The notes under the pieces were generated by a model, which worked only from the letters and a program-made list of their open reading frames with translations, was not told the origin of the DNA and did not search any database. Both the position numbers and the translations under genes were made by a program. From Bradyrhizobium sp. SSBR45G (GTDB lineage: Bacteria; Pseudomonadota; Alphaproteobacteria; Rhizobiales; Xanthobacteraceae), in the NCBI RefSeq assembly GCF_030159255.1, contig NZ_BSCT01000046.1, positions 1 to 61,329 on the forward strand: DNA of 61,329 nt, given 5' to 3'. Below, one piece after another: positions 19,179 through 27,877 of the stretch; position 1 is the stretch's first letter, and every line of letters begins with the position of its first letter.

Positions 19179-20783
19179 TCAGTGCACCCGCGTTTCGGCC
19201 TCTTCGCTGAGCTGCTCGGTGCCGCCGCCGCAGGCCATCACCTGCGCCTGCTGCGGTCCGGAGAGCTTGCGATTGTGGCTCGTCTTCCATTCGACGGTGC
19301 CGGGATCGGCGCGCTTGCGCGAGGCATCGAAGCCGAAATCGACCTTGCCCTTGGATTGCGGCCCCCAATAATTCACGCGGCCGAGGTCGTAGAACTTGCG
19401 CTCGAAGCCCGACTTCAGAAACGCCTTGAGGCAGCCGAGCAAATAGCGGCGGCGCTCGCCGGAGCCGGCCCAGGGATAGGAGAACAGCGCCTTGTGCATG
19501 TAGAAGCGCCGGTAGTTGTTCATGACGCCGTCGAGCAGCTCCCCGCGATCCATTGCGTCCGGCTTCATGATCGGGGTCACGAAATTGTACTTCTCGTAGT
19601 CGAAGATCTCGACCTTGTCGCCGAGATCGCGGAACAGGTCGGAGAACGGCCATGGCGTGTACATCGCCCAGTTGGCGAGGTCCGGCTTCCAGTCGCGCGC
19701 CATCTGGTAGGTCTCTTCCAGGGTCTCGCGGGTCTCATTCTCGAGCCCGACGATGAACTGGGCCTCGACGACGATGCCGGCGTCGCGGAGCAGCTGGATC
19801 GCCTTCTTGTTCTGCGCGACCGTGGTCTCCTTGTTGAAGCGGTCGAGCTTCATCTGCGCGGCCGCCTCGGTGCCGAGCGAGACGTGGATCAGGCCGGCCT
19901 TGCGGTAGAGCGGCAGCAGCGCCTCGTCGCGCAGGATGTCGGTGACGCGGGTGTTGATGCCCCAGAGAATCTTGAGATCGCGGCGGATCAGTTCCTCGCA
20001 GAACGCGACGAACTTCTTCTTGTTGATGGTCGGCTCCTCGTCGGCCAGGATGAAGAAACCGACGTCGTGATCGCGCATCAATGTCTCGATCTCGTCGACG
20101 ACCTTCTTCGGGTCACGGATGCGATAATCGCGCCAGAACTTCCACTGCGAGCAGAAGCTGCAGGTGAACGGGCAGCCGCGCGCCATGTTGGGGATCGCGA
20201 CGCGCTTGTTCATCGGGATGTAGATGTATTTGCTCCATTCGAGCACGCTCCAGTCGGGCGTGATCGCATCGAGATTCTTCACCGTCGGCGCCGCCACGGT
20301 GGCGACGACCTCGGTGCCGTCGCGATAGGCGATGCCCTTGATGTTGCGGCGGTCGGTCTCCCAGCGGCCATCCTCGCACGCCCGCATCAGGTCGACGATG
20401 ATCTCCTCGCCCTCGCCGCGCACGATGGCGTCGATCCAGGGCGCTTCCGTCAGCACCTGCTGATACATGAAGGTGGCGTGGATGCCGCCGAGCACGGTCA
20501 GCGCGTCCGGGTGCTCTTCCTTGGCGATCTCCAGCAGACGCTCGGCCTTGTAGATCGAGGGCGTGATCGCGGTGCACCCGATCACGTCGGGCTTCTCGCT
20601 GCGCAGGATGGCGCGGACCTGATCCTCGGAGAGATCGTTGGTCATCGCATCGATGAAGCGCAGATCGGTGAAGCCTGCGGCCTTCAGCGCGCCGGAGATG
20701 TAGGCCGCCCAGGCGGGCGGCCAGTTGCCGGCGATCTCAGCGCCACCGGAATGATAATTCGGATGAAGCAACAAGATCCGCAC
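19179..20783 (-). CDS. bchE: BchE, anaerobic Mg-protoporphyrin monomethyl ester cyclase
   Basis: This 534-aa radical-SAM enzyme forms the isocyclic E ring without oxygen, using water as oxygen source. The N-terminal half is a cobalamin-binding fold; the [4Fe-4S] motif is CPFTCSFC with Cys204, Cys208 and Cys211. The start is GTG at 20783 with GGGAGGG upstream. It coexists with the oxygen-dependent cyclase acsF at 23157. Its own promoter region carries PpsR-type boxes and a FixK/Fnr-type site, fitting expression at low oxygen. Confidence 0.96.
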   Translation of the reverse strand: MRILLLHPNYHSGGAEIAGNWPPAWAAYISGALKAAGFTDLRFIDAMTNDLSEDQVRAILRSEKPDVIGCTAITPSIYKAERLLEIAKEEHPDALTVLGGIHATFMYQQVLTEAPWIDAIVRGEGEEIIVDLMRACEDGRWETDRRNIKGIAYRDGTEVVATVAAPTVKNLDAITPDWSVLEWSKYIYIPMNKRVAIPNMARGCPFTCSFCSQWKFWRDYRIRDPKKVVDEIETLMRDHDVGFFILADEEPTINKKKFVAFCEELIRRDLKILWGINTRVTDILRDEALLPLYRKAGLIHVSLGTEAAAQMKLDRFNKETTVAQNKKAIQLLRDAGIVVEAQFIVGLENETRETLEETYQMARDWKPDLANWAMYTPWPFSDLFRDLGDKVEIFDYEKYNFVTPIMKPDAMDRGELLDGVMNNYRRFYMHKALFSYPWAGSGERRRYLLGCLKAFLKSGFERKFYDLGRVNYWGPQSKGKVDFGFDASRKRADPGTVEWKTSHNRKLSGPQQAQVMACGGGTEQLSEEAETRVH

Positions 20784-20799
20784 GGCGCCCTCCCCCGAT

Positions 20800-20841
20800 T
20801 GTCAATTTGTTAGGACAGCTTATCGTCAAGCTGAATTGACA
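20800..20841 (-). promoter_or_regulatory. PpsR boxes upstream of bchE
   Basis: 20800-20817 is an exact TGT-N12-ACA (TGTCAATTTGTTAGGACA). 20824-20841 is a second copy with one change (CGT-N12-ACA) and inner GTCAA/TTGAC arms. The two are 6 bp apart, the tandem layout expected for cooperative PpsR binding. The first box lies only 17 bp before the start codon. Confidence 0.75.
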
Positions 20842-20843
20842 AA

Positions 20844-20857
20844 TTGATCTGGGTCAA
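20844..20857 (-). promoter_or_regulatory. FixK/Fnr-type site upstream of bchE
   Basis: TTGATCTGGGTCAA matches TTGA-N6-TCAA, the core of FixK/FnrL boxes. It lies 61-74 bp upstream of the bchE start, a distance that allows activation. It directly adjoins the second PpsR-like box. Confidence 0.65.
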
Positions 20858-20879
20858 ACGCCGCGCGAAAGTCGTCACC

Positions 20880-22091
20880 TCATGCGGCCAGCGCCAGTCC
20901 CATCTCGGCCCAGATCTCCGACAGCGCCGACACCAGATGCTCGATGTCGGCGTCGCTGTGATACGGCGAGGGCGTGATGCGCAGCCGCTCGGTGCCGCGC
21001 GGCACCGTCGGGTAGTTGATCGGCTGCACATAGATGCCGTAGCGGTCGAGCAGGATGTCGCTGATCCGCTTGCACAGCACGGGATCCCTGACCATCACCG
21101 GCACGATGTGGCTGGGATTGTCGAGATGGCTGACGCCGGCTTCGTCCAGCCGGCGGCGCAGCCGCGCGACGCGATCCTGGTGCCGGGCGCGCTCCACATT
21201 GCTGGCCTTGAGGTGGCGGATGCTGGTCAGCGCGCCGGCGGCCACCGCCGGCGGCAGCGAGCTCGAGAAGATGAAGCCGGAGGCGAAGCTGCGCACGAAG
21301 TCGCAGACCGTGTTGGACGCCGTGATGTAGCCGCCGATGACGCCGAACGCCTTGGCCAGCGTGCCCTCGATGACGGTCAGCCGGTCGGCGACGCCGTCGC
21401 GCTCGGAGATGCCGCCGCCGCGCGGGCCGTACAGGCCGACGGCATGGACCTCGTCGAGATAGGTCATCGCGTTGTATTCGTCCGCGACGTCGCAGATGTC
21501 GGAGATCGGCGAGATGTCGCCATCCATCGAATAGACGCTCTCGAACGCGATCAGCTTCGGCACCTTCGGATCGAGGTCGGACAGCTTGTCGCGGAGATCG
21601 GCGACGTCGTTGTGGCGCCAGATCCGGGTCTCGCAGCGGCTGTGGCGGATGCCCTCGATCATCGAGGCGTGGTTGAGCTCGTCGGACAGGATCACGCAGC
21701 CGGGCATGCGCGCGGCCAAGGTCGACAGCGACGTCCAGTTGGACACGTAGCCGGAATTGAACAGCAGCGCCGCCTGCTTGCCGTGGAGATCGGCGAGCTC
21801 GTCCTCGAGCAGGATGTGATAGTGGTTGGTGCCGCTGATGTTGCGGGTGCCGCCGGCGCCGGCGCCGCAGCGGTCGAGCGCCTCATGCATCACCTCCAGC
21901 ACCTTCGGATGCTGGCCCATGCCGAGATAGTCGTTGGAGCACCACACCGCGACGTCGCGCTCGCCATGGGGACCGCGATAGGTCGCGATCGGGAACGCGC
22001 CCGCCTTGCGCTCGAGGTCGGCAAAGACGCGGTAACGTCCCTCCCGGCGAAGACCGTCGAGCTGGCGGCGGAAATAGTCTTCGTAGTTCAT
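20880..22091 (-). CDS. hemA: 5-aminolevulinate synthase HemA
   Basis: This 403-aa PLP enzyme condenses glycine and succinyl-CoA, the first step of tetrapyrrole synthesis in alphaproteobacteria. The PLP lysine lies in EGTLAKAFGVIGGYI; GSGGTRNISG-like sequence GAGGTRNISGTNHYH and DEVHAVGLYGPRGGG are conserved. The start MNYEDYFRRQLD at 22091 overlaps the puhE stop by 4 bp. It is the last gene of the long bchF superoperon, so precursor supply is coupled to pigment synthesis. A housekeeping hemA elsewhere in the genome is likely but not visible here. Confidence 0.96.
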   Translation of the reverse strand: MNYEDYFRRQLDGLRREGRYRVFADLERKAGAFPIATYRGPHGERDVAVWCSNDYLGMGQHPKVLEVMHEALDRCGAGAGGTRNISGTNHYHILLEDELADLHGKQAALLFNSGYVSNWTSLSTLAARMPGCVILSDELNHASMIEGIRHSRCETRIWRHNDVADLRDKLSDLDPKVPKLIAFESVYSMDGDISPISDICDVADEYNAMTYLDEVHAVGLYGPRGGGISERDGVADRLTVIEGTLAKAFGVIGGYITASNTVCDFVRSFASGFIFSSSLPPAVAAGALTSIRHLKASNVERARHQDRVARLRRRLDEAGVSHLDNPSHIVPVMVRDPVLCKRISDILLDRYGIYVQPINYPTVPRGTERLRITPSPYHSDADIEHLVSALSEIWAEMGLALAA

Positions 22092-23143
22092 GGTACTCCC
22101 CCCTGTGCTGTCGTGTTCGGATCGACCGCATTCGTGATGGATGCTGCGGTCAATCCGGTGATGGTTTGGGCCTGCGCATCGGCGCGGGCCTGGCGATAGG
22201 CCTGGCGGAACTGCTCTTCGAGCCGTTGCCGCGCCAAGGCCGCGGCGTTCTTCTGCGCCGACACCGGGCGCTCCGCCGGCGGTGCGGCCGGCACGACGGC
22301 GAGCACCGGCCGGACCAGCGGGGTCACGGCCACCGCGACCGGCGCCGGAACCGGGGCAGCCGCAACGGTCGCCATCGCGGGCATGATTGGCTCGACCGGC
22401 GCGCTCCAGCGCCACAGATTGATCACCGGCATCGGCAGCGCCATGAAGCCGTGCTCGAGCAGGCCGAGCGCGATCAGCGAGGCCAAGAGCGACAGCGCCA
22501 CGCCGTCGAACGAGGATTTGGCGCCCAGCGCGGCGGCGGCGACCAGCACGGTCGCAGCGGTGGCAGCCGCGAGCGAGAATGGAAACAGCAGGTTGATGGA
22601 CTTCTTCGCAAAGTAGCTGCGCATGAAGCGCACCTGCTGCGGCAACAATTCGTCGTTCAGGGTGCGGACGCCGAGGAACAGATTGATCTTGGCGCTCTGC
22701 CGGAGCACCAGCAGCGCGGCGAAGGTCCACCAGCTCAGTCGGTTCGGTGCGCCCGAGGTCACCGCGAAGACGAGGCCGGCGGCCACGATCAGTGCCAGCT
22801 CGTGATAGGCGATCGCCTGCAGCGCGAAGCCGACGCGCGACGCCGGTGTGCAGTCACGCGGACAGGGCTCGGGGCGCGGGCCGGTGATCCAGCCGGCGAG
22901 CAGCGACATCTCTACGGTGCCCCACAGCAGGATCGCGCAGGTGAAGGCACAATAGGCGTCGGCGTCCGCGGCGGCCTGGCTCGACACCGCGACCCCCGAG
23001 AGGGCCGCGACGAAGGCCGCGGCCGTGCCCCATTTGAACGCGGCCGGATAGCGGGCGGCGAGCCCGACCAGCGCCAGCACGGCGCCGGTCGAGAACCACC
23101 AGACGAACACGACGTAGGGAATGGCAATCGCGGTCGCGCCCAT
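22088..23143 (-). CDS. puhE: PuhE, photosynthetic complex assembly membrane protein
   Basis: This 351-aa membrane protein has about eight hydrophobic segments in its first 270 residues, starting IAIPYVVFVWWFSTGAVLALV, followed by an alanine/proline-rich linker and a charged C-terminal helix (ARQRLEEQFRQAYRQARADA). PuhE is known from purple bacteria as a modulator of bacteriochlorophyll production and reaction-centre assembly; its exact activity is unknown. AAGGAG precedes the ATG at 23143. It sits between acsF and hemA. The family call rests on topology and context. Confidence 0.85.
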   Translation of the reverse strand: MGATAIAIPYVVFVWWFSTGAVLALVGLAARYPAAFKWGTAAAFVAALSGVAVSSQAAADADAYCAFTCAILLWGTVEMSLLAGWITGPRPEPCPRDCTPASRVGFALQAIAYHELALIVAAGLVFAVTSGAPNRLSWWTFAALLVLRQSAKINLFLGVRTLNDELLPQQVRFMRSYFAKKSINLLFPFSLAAATAATVLVAAAALGAKSSFDGVALSLLASLIALGLLEHGFMALPMPVINLWRWSAPVEPIMPAMATVAAAPVPAPVAVAVTPLVRPVLAVVPAAPPAERPVSAQKNAAALARQRLEEQFRQAYRQARADAQAQTITGLTAASITNAVDPNTTAQGGVP

Positions 23144-23156
23144 GTCCGGCTCCTTC

Positions 23157-24218
23157 TCACCAGGCGGGTTGCAGCCTGATCTCGCGTGGCAGCTCGTTGC
23201 TCTTGGCCGGCAGCATGTACAACCGGCCAAAGGTCAGCGCCGCCTTGAGCGGCAGCACCGCACGCTTGATCGCCCCCATGACGCCGCCCTGCGCCTTGGC
23301 GTCGGCAATCGCCTCCGACACCTTGCGCAGCTGGTTCAAGCCGGCCCAGAAGCGCAGATTGTCGATATCCAGCATAACCGGGAACACCTGGCGCGAGATC
23401 TCCGAGGTGATGCGGAACACGCGCATGTCATACTCGTCCACCGGCATGCCGAGCGCCTCGTAGAAGGCGGGGCGCATGTGGTCGCGCACATGCATGGTCG
23501 CGAACACCGCGAGCAGGAAGAACTTGATCCACAGCTTGTTGAGGCCGCTGAGCAGCCGCGGATCGGCGCGCATCAAGAGCGCGAACGCCTCGCCGTGGCG
23601 GAACTCGTCGTTGCACCACTTCTCGAACCACTTGAAGATCGGGTGGAACTGGCGCTCCGGATGCCGCTCCATCTGGCGATAGATGGTGATGTAGCGGGCA
23701 TAGCCGATCTTCTCCGAGAGATAGGTCGCGTAGAAGATGAACTTCGGCTTGAAATAAGTGTACTTCTTCACCTTGGTGAGGAAGCCGAGATCGACGCCGA
23801 TGCCGTGATCCTTGAGGATCTCGTTGATGAAGCCGGCATGGCGGGCCTCGTCACGGCTCATATAGGAGAACAGCTCGCGGATGTCGGGGTTGGTGATCCG
23901 CTTCTTGATCTCGGCATAGAGCACGCAGCCGGAGAACTCGGCGGTCAGCGACGACACCAGGAAGTCCTTGAACTCGACGCGAAGCGCTTCGGGCAGGTCG
24001 TTCAGATCCTTCTCGAATTCCGGCGTCCGCACGAAATGCTTGCGGTTGTAGTCGGCGCGCAGCTCGGCCATGACCGCATCCCATTCGCGGCGCACCAGCT
24101 CGACATTGAGCCGATCCATGGCTGCGAAATCGGTGGTGTAGAAGCGCGGCGTGAGGATGGTGTCCTCCAGCGCCATGTTGGTCGACGTGCTGCCGGCCCC
24201 ACCTTCCATCGCGATCAT
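23157..24218 (-). CDS. acsF: AcsF, aerobic Mg-protoporphyrin monomethyl ester cyclase
   Basis: This 353-aa di-iron oxygenase forms the E ring with O2. The iron ligands are in EFSGCVLYAE, RDEARHAGF and CNDEFRHGEAF. GGGAGGG precedes the ATG at 24218, which overlaps the stop of the small upstream gene (ATGA). Having both AcsF and BchE lets pigment synthesis run with or without oxygen, in line with the aerobic to microaerobic photosynthesis of Bradyrhizobium. Confidence 0.96.
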   Translation of the reverse strand: MIAMEGGAGSTSTNMALEDTILTPRFYTTDFAAMDRLNVELVRREWDAVMAELRADYNRKHFVRTPEFEKDLNDLPEALRVEFKDFLVSSLTAEFSGCVLYAEIKKRITNPDIRELFSYMSRDEARHAGFINEILKDHGIGVDLGFLTKVKKYTYFKPKFIFYATYLSEKIGYARYITIYRQMERHPERQFHPIFKWFEKWCNDEFRHGEAFALLMRADPRLLSGLNKLWIKFFLLAVFATMHVRDHMRPAFYEALGMPVDEYDMRVFRITSEISRQVFPVMLDIDNLRFWAGLNQLRKVSEAIADAKAQGGVMGAIKRAVLPLKAALTFGRLYMLPAKSNELPREIRLQPAW

Positions 24219-24520
24219 CTGACCCTCCCGTCCGAAAAGCTGACGTCATACAATTCAGTAAGCTCGAGATACCCTGCGACATGCATCAGCATGCGCTTCA
24301 ACGGCCCCGCCCGGACCACGGTCGCGGTGCGGCGCAGGTTGAGCTGCTCACCGAACTTCACGGTGATCGGCGCACCCTGGATCAGCACCTCGTCGCCCGG
24401 ACGGATGCCGACGTCACGATCGAGCGTGACATGGGCATGCAGGGTCTCGGAGGTCTGCTCGACCTCGATGCTGCAGCCGATGTCGAAGCGGCGCGGCTCG
24501 CTGGCCCATAGTCCTCTCAT
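24215..24520 (-). CDS. Unknown 101-aa protein in the puh-acsF operon
   Basis: I cannot name this gene. It overlaps puhC at its start and acsF at its stop by 4 bp each, so it is translated with them and almost certainly works in the same process. The sequence is beta-rich and soluble: SIEVEQTSETLHAHVTLDRDVG, then a short loop IRPGDEVLIQGAPITVKFGE, then a helix-like end. This could be a small beta-barrel of OB or single-hybrid type. Similar genes stand at this place in other Rhizobiales clusters as far as I recall. A role with the cyclase step (an accessory for AcsF) or with PuhC is possible. Confidence 0.8.
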   Translation of the reverse strand: MRGLWASEPRRFDIGCSIEVEQTSETLHAHVTLDRDVGIRPGDEVLIQGAPITVKFGEQLNLRRTATVVRAGPLKRMLMHVAGYLELTELYDVSFSDGRVR

Positions 24521-24984
24521 CGCTGCTCTCCCATCGCCATCAATCCCGTGAACCGGCGCATGTTGTCGACGCCGTACGGCGCGAGATCGATCCGCCGGCC
24601 GGTGGCGGGATCGTCCAGTGTGAGATGACCGTCCGACCAGCGGTTGATCGTGAACGCCGGGCCTGAGCCGATCGCATGGCGGCGACGGTCGAACGCCATG
24701 CTGCGCAGGACGGTCCGCAGGAAGCCATCGCCGCCGACTTCGACGACGCCGACCACCTTGCCGCTGTCCGGCGCCACCACGGAGATGCCGCCATCGGCGC
24801 GGTCCTCGAAGCGCAGCGCCACGGACTGCACGGCCGCGACGTGGTCGGTGCGAACGGTGCCCATCCCCGTGAGACGGCCGACGCTCGCGGCGAGCAGCGC
24901 AAAGGCGACCAGCGCGAAGGCCGCGCGGAGCGCGCCCTTCGGAATGAAGATCTCGGCTTCGGCATGGCCCTCGGCTTGGCTCAT
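24517..24984 (-). CDS. puhC: PuhC, photosynthetic complex assembly protein
   Basis: This 155-aa protein has one membrane segment near the N-terminus (RAAFALVAFALLAASVGRL) and a periplasmic C-terminal domain with RFEDRADGGISVVAPDSGKVV and the end FTINRWSDGHLTLDDPATGR. PuhC assists reaction-centre and LH1 assembly. GGAGGAGGG lies before the ATG at 24984. The frame continues upstream to 25098 but that part is antisense to puhB. It lies between puhB and the 101-aa gene. Confidence 0.92.
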   Translation of the reverse strand: MSQAEGHAEAEIFIPKGALRAAFALVAFALLAASVGRLTGMGTVRTDHVAAVQSVALRFEDRADGGISVVAPDSGKVVGVVEVGGDGFLRTVLRSMAFDRRRHAIGSGPAFTINRWSDGHLTLDDPATGRRIDLAPYGVDNMRRFTGLMAMGEQR

Positions 24985-25000
24985 GACTCCCTCCTCCTCA

Positions 25001-25651
25001 TTACGCCGCGCTGGCGACCGCCGCCGGCGGTGCGCCCTGCGACTGACCATTGGCCGCCGGCAGCGGCTGCGCTGCGACGGACCCATCCGATGCCGCAACC
25101 AGCGCCTTGGCGAGAATCTCGGCGACGTCGCGCGCCTCAGGCACGCCGCGCAGCATCGGCTCGACCACGTTCAGCCGCCATGGCCGCGCATGCGGCCACA
25201 ACAGCAGATAGGACAGCCGCTCGTCGGCCAAGACGCCGAGCGGCAGGTCGCCCGATCCGTCGGCATAAAGCTTGAGATCGGCGCGGCCGACCTGCTTCAA
25301 CGGCACGTTCAGCGTCATCGGCAGCACGGCGCCGAACTGCAGCAGCACGCGCCGGCTGGTGATGGTGTAGCGCGTGGTGCGGCAGTAGAGCACGGCGAGG
25401 CCGGTCAGCAGCAGGGTCGCCAACGCCACCGGCGTCGCCAGCGACGACGCGCTGGCGACCGACGCCGCCAGCGGCCGATGATCCAGCAGCCCCGACACCA
25501 CATGGGCGCCGAACAAGGCTGCGAAATAGGCGAGCACCAGACGCAGGTGGAACACCCGCAGCAGCAGCGCCTTCACCGTGGGCTGTCCCTGCCAGAGCAG
25601 CCGCTCGTCCTCTGGCAGCATCAGCTGGTCTTGCTCCCTGCGCGTCCTCAC
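25001..25651 (-). CDS. puhB: PuhB, photosynthetic complex assembly protein
   Basis: This 216-aa membrane protein carries the PuhB signature LPEDERLLWQGQPTVKALLLR, two to three membrane helices, and a bPH2-like domain with CRTTRYTITSRRVLLQFGAVLP. It helps assemble the reaction centre. The start is taken as GTG at 25651, overlapping the puhA stop (GTGA) with AGGAG 8 nt upstream. ATG at 25621 is a weaker alternative that would remove ten residues. Confidence 0.92.
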   Translation of the reverse strand: MRTRREQDQLMLPEDERLLWQGQPTVKALLLRVFHLRLVLAYFAALFGAHVVSGLLDHRPLAASVASASSLATPVALATLLLTGLAVLYCRTTRYTITSRRVLLQFGAVLPMTLNVPLKQVGRADLKLYADGSGDLPLGVLADERLSYLLLWPHARPWRLNVVEPMLRGVPEARDVAEILAKALVAASDGSVAAQPLPAANGQSQGAPPAAVASAA

Positions 25652-26430
25652 AGCAGCGGCTCCTGGCGTGCGGCGGTCGCGTAGAGATGGCCACCACCGA
25701 AGTAGCCGACGATCTTGTCTTCCTCGAGCTTGGTGACCTGGTCGGGCTTGGCGAGCGTCGGCACGTTGGCGAATTGCGCGCCGAGGATGGCGTCGACCAG
25801 CACCGCCTTGCGCGATTTGTCGACGATCGCCATCGTCATCGGCAGCAGCACGTGGCGTCCGGCGATGCCGTCGACCTCGACTTCGAGATAGCGGATCAGC
25901 ATCTCGGCACGGTCGACCCAGACCTCGCGGACCTTGCCACCGAGCTGGCCGTCGGCGCCGATCACCGGCATGCCGCGCGGATCCGGATCCTCCGAGGCGA
26001 TGAAGATGCTGCCGTCGACCCGCAGCGGCACGATCGCCGGGATGTTGTCCATGGTCAGCTCCGGCTCGTCCCGGCGCGCGGCGTAGGAGCCCGGGCCGAC
26101 GCCGTCGAGCATCGGATTGCCGGCCGGCAGATAGGGCGTGCCCGGCCAAGGATACATCGGGGTCACCGGCGCATCGGCGCGGTCATTGCCCAAGTTCGGC
26201 AAGGTCGCGGTGCGCCCGCCATGCATGTGATAGGTCTTCGGTGACGGCGGCGTCGGGAAGCCATGGCCGCTCGAGGCGGTCCGCCGGCCGACCCGGCCCT
26301 CGAACTGGAGCGGGTAGCCTTCGCGCTTGTCCTCGGTGCGCAGGTAGAAGATCAGGCCTGCGAAGAACACCCAAAAGCCGTAAAGCACGACCTGGGCGAC
26401 ATCGATGTAGCTCGTAAATGACGTTTGCAT
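25648..26430 (-). CDS. puhA: Reaction centre H subunit PuhA
   Basis: This 260-aa subunit caps the L-M core on the cytoplasmic side and guides protons to QB. One membrane helix lies near residues 11-31 (VVLYGFWVFFAGLIFYLRTEDKR, given in part), followed by the large PRC-barrel domain with VGADGQLGGKVREVWVDRAE and DAILGAQFANVPTL. Length is normal. It is preceded by lhaA with a 19-bp gap and followed by puhB. Confidence 0.97.
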   Translation of the reverse strand: MQTSFTSYIDVAQVVLYGFWVFFAGLIFYLRTEDKREGYPLQFEGRVGRRTASSGHGFPTPPSPKTYHMHGGRTATLPNLGNDRADAPVTPMYPWPGTPYLPAGNPMLDGVGPGSYAARRDEPELTMDNIPAIVPLRVDGSIFIASEDPDPRGMPVIGADGQLGGKVREVWVDRAEMLIRYLEVEVDGIAGRHVLLPMTMAIVDKSRKAVLVDAILGAQFANVPTLAKPDQVTKLEEDKIVGYFGGGHLYATAARQEPLL

Positions 26431-26449
26431 GGCTTCCTCCCCGACTGGG

Positions 26450-27877
26450 CTAACCTGGAAATTCCGCTATTCCGAATTGTAGAGGCCGTGGCGCCGCCTG
26501 CCGGCGGACCAGCGGCCCGATCACCGCCAGTGTGACGAACAGCAGCGCGATCTCGACGTGGTAGACGATGCTGTAGCCGGTCGCCGGGCCGGCGAGCCCG
26601 ACACCAAGGCTTCCGTTCAACGCCAGTTGCGACATCACATCGCGAATGGCGCCACCGCCGGCGATGGCGATTCCTGCGGCCGTGGCCTGCACCGCGCCCC
26701 AGGCGCCGAGCGCAAGGCCGCTCTCGCCGTTCTGCACCAGCGCCATCGCCGCCGTCAGCGTGCCCACGGCAAACAGCCCGCCGCCAAAGCCGATCAGCGT
26801 CGTGCCGATCCTGAACAACAGTGGCGAGGCGAGCGGCGCCGAGAAGATCACCGCGGAGAACGCGAACAGCCCGACGAGGCCGCCAAGTGCGGCGATCCGG
26901 TAGGGATCGGAGCCCTTGCCGAGCCGGCGCGCCGACAGGCCGAAGCCGGCGAGCGTGCCCGCCGCGAACAAGGCTGTCAGCGCCGTCGTCTCGCCGACGG
27001 TCAGATGCAGGATCTCTGCGCCATACGGCTCGAGCAGGATGTCCTGCATGGTGAAGCCAGCCGTGCCGAGCCCGACCGCGACCAGCACGCGCATCGAGCC
27101 GCCCGCCTCGCGGAACTGCCGCCAGGAATCGCCGAAGCGCGGCCGTTCGCGGGTCATCGAGGTGCGCGACGGATCGCGCGCCTCCTGCTTCCACAGCGCG
27201 ATGACGTTGAGCACCATCTCGGTCAGCGCCGCGCCCTGGATCACCTGGATCAGCCGCATCTCGCTGAAGTCCGCCAGCAGGCCGCCGAAGGTCAGCGCGC
27301 TCGCCATCATGCCGAACATCAGCATCACATAGAGAAAGGCGACGACGCGCGGCCGCGACTGCTCGGGCGCGATATCGGTCGCCAGCGACAGGCCGGCGGT
27401 CTGCGTCGTGTGCAGTCCGGCGCCGACCAGCAGGAAGGCGAGCGCCGCACCTACGCGGCCGGCGATCACCTGGCCCGGCGCATCGCCCGACGACAGCACG
27501 AGCAGCGCAAACGGCATGATCGCCAGCCCGCCGAACTGCATCAGCGTGCCCATCCAGATGTACGGCACACGGCGCCAGCCGAGCACCGAGCGGTGGTGGT
27601 CGGACTTGAAGCCGATCAGCACGCGCAAGGGTGCGAACACCAGCGGTAGCGCCACCATCGTGGCGACCAGCCAGGAGGGCACGCCGAGCTCGACGATCAT
27701 GACGCGGTTGAGCGTGCCGTTGAGCAGCACCACCGAAATGCCGATCGAGACCTGGAACAGCGACAGCCGCATCAGGCGCGACAGCGGCAGCTCGGTCGAG
27801 GCGGCATCCGCAAACGGCAAATAGCGCGACGACAGCCGCGTCCAGACTTGCAGGATCGATGGTGCCCGCGCGCTCAT
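26450..27877 (-). CDS. lhaA: LhaA, PucC-family LH1 assembly transporter-like protein
   Basis: This 475-aa protein of the BCD/PucC branch of the major facilitator superfamily has about twelve membrane helices. LNGTLNRVMIVELGVPSWLV, GFKSDHHRSVLGWRRVPYIW and QDILLEPYGAEILHLTVGET are signatures. LhaA promotes LH1 assembly, possibly by delivering bacteriochlorophyll. The ATG at 27877 overlaps the bchM stop by 4 bp. A second paralogue (bch2) is at 40206. Confidence 0.95.
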   Translation of the reverse strand: MSARAPSILQVWTRLSSRYLPFADAASTELPLSRLMRLSLFQVSIGISVVLLNGTLNRVMIVELGVPSWLVATMVALPLVFAPLRVLIGFKSDHHRSVLGWRRVPYIWMGTLMQFGGLAIMPFALLVLSSGDAPGQVIAGRVGAALAFLLVGAGLHTTQTAGLSLATDIAPEQSRPRVVAFLYVMLMFGMMASALTFGGLLADFSEMRLIQVIQGAALTEMVLNVIALWKQEARDPSRTSMTRERPRFGDSWRQFREAGGSMRVLVAVGLGTAGFTMQDILLEPYGAEILHLTVGETTALTALFAAGTLAGFGLSARRLGKGSDPYRIAALGGLVGLFAFSAVIFSAPLASPLLFRIGTTLIGFGGGLFAVGTLTAAMALVQNGESGLALGAWGAVQATAAGIAIAGGGAIRDVMSQLALNGSLGVGLAGPATGYSIVYHVEIALLFVTLAVIGPLVRRQAAPRPLQFGIAEFPG

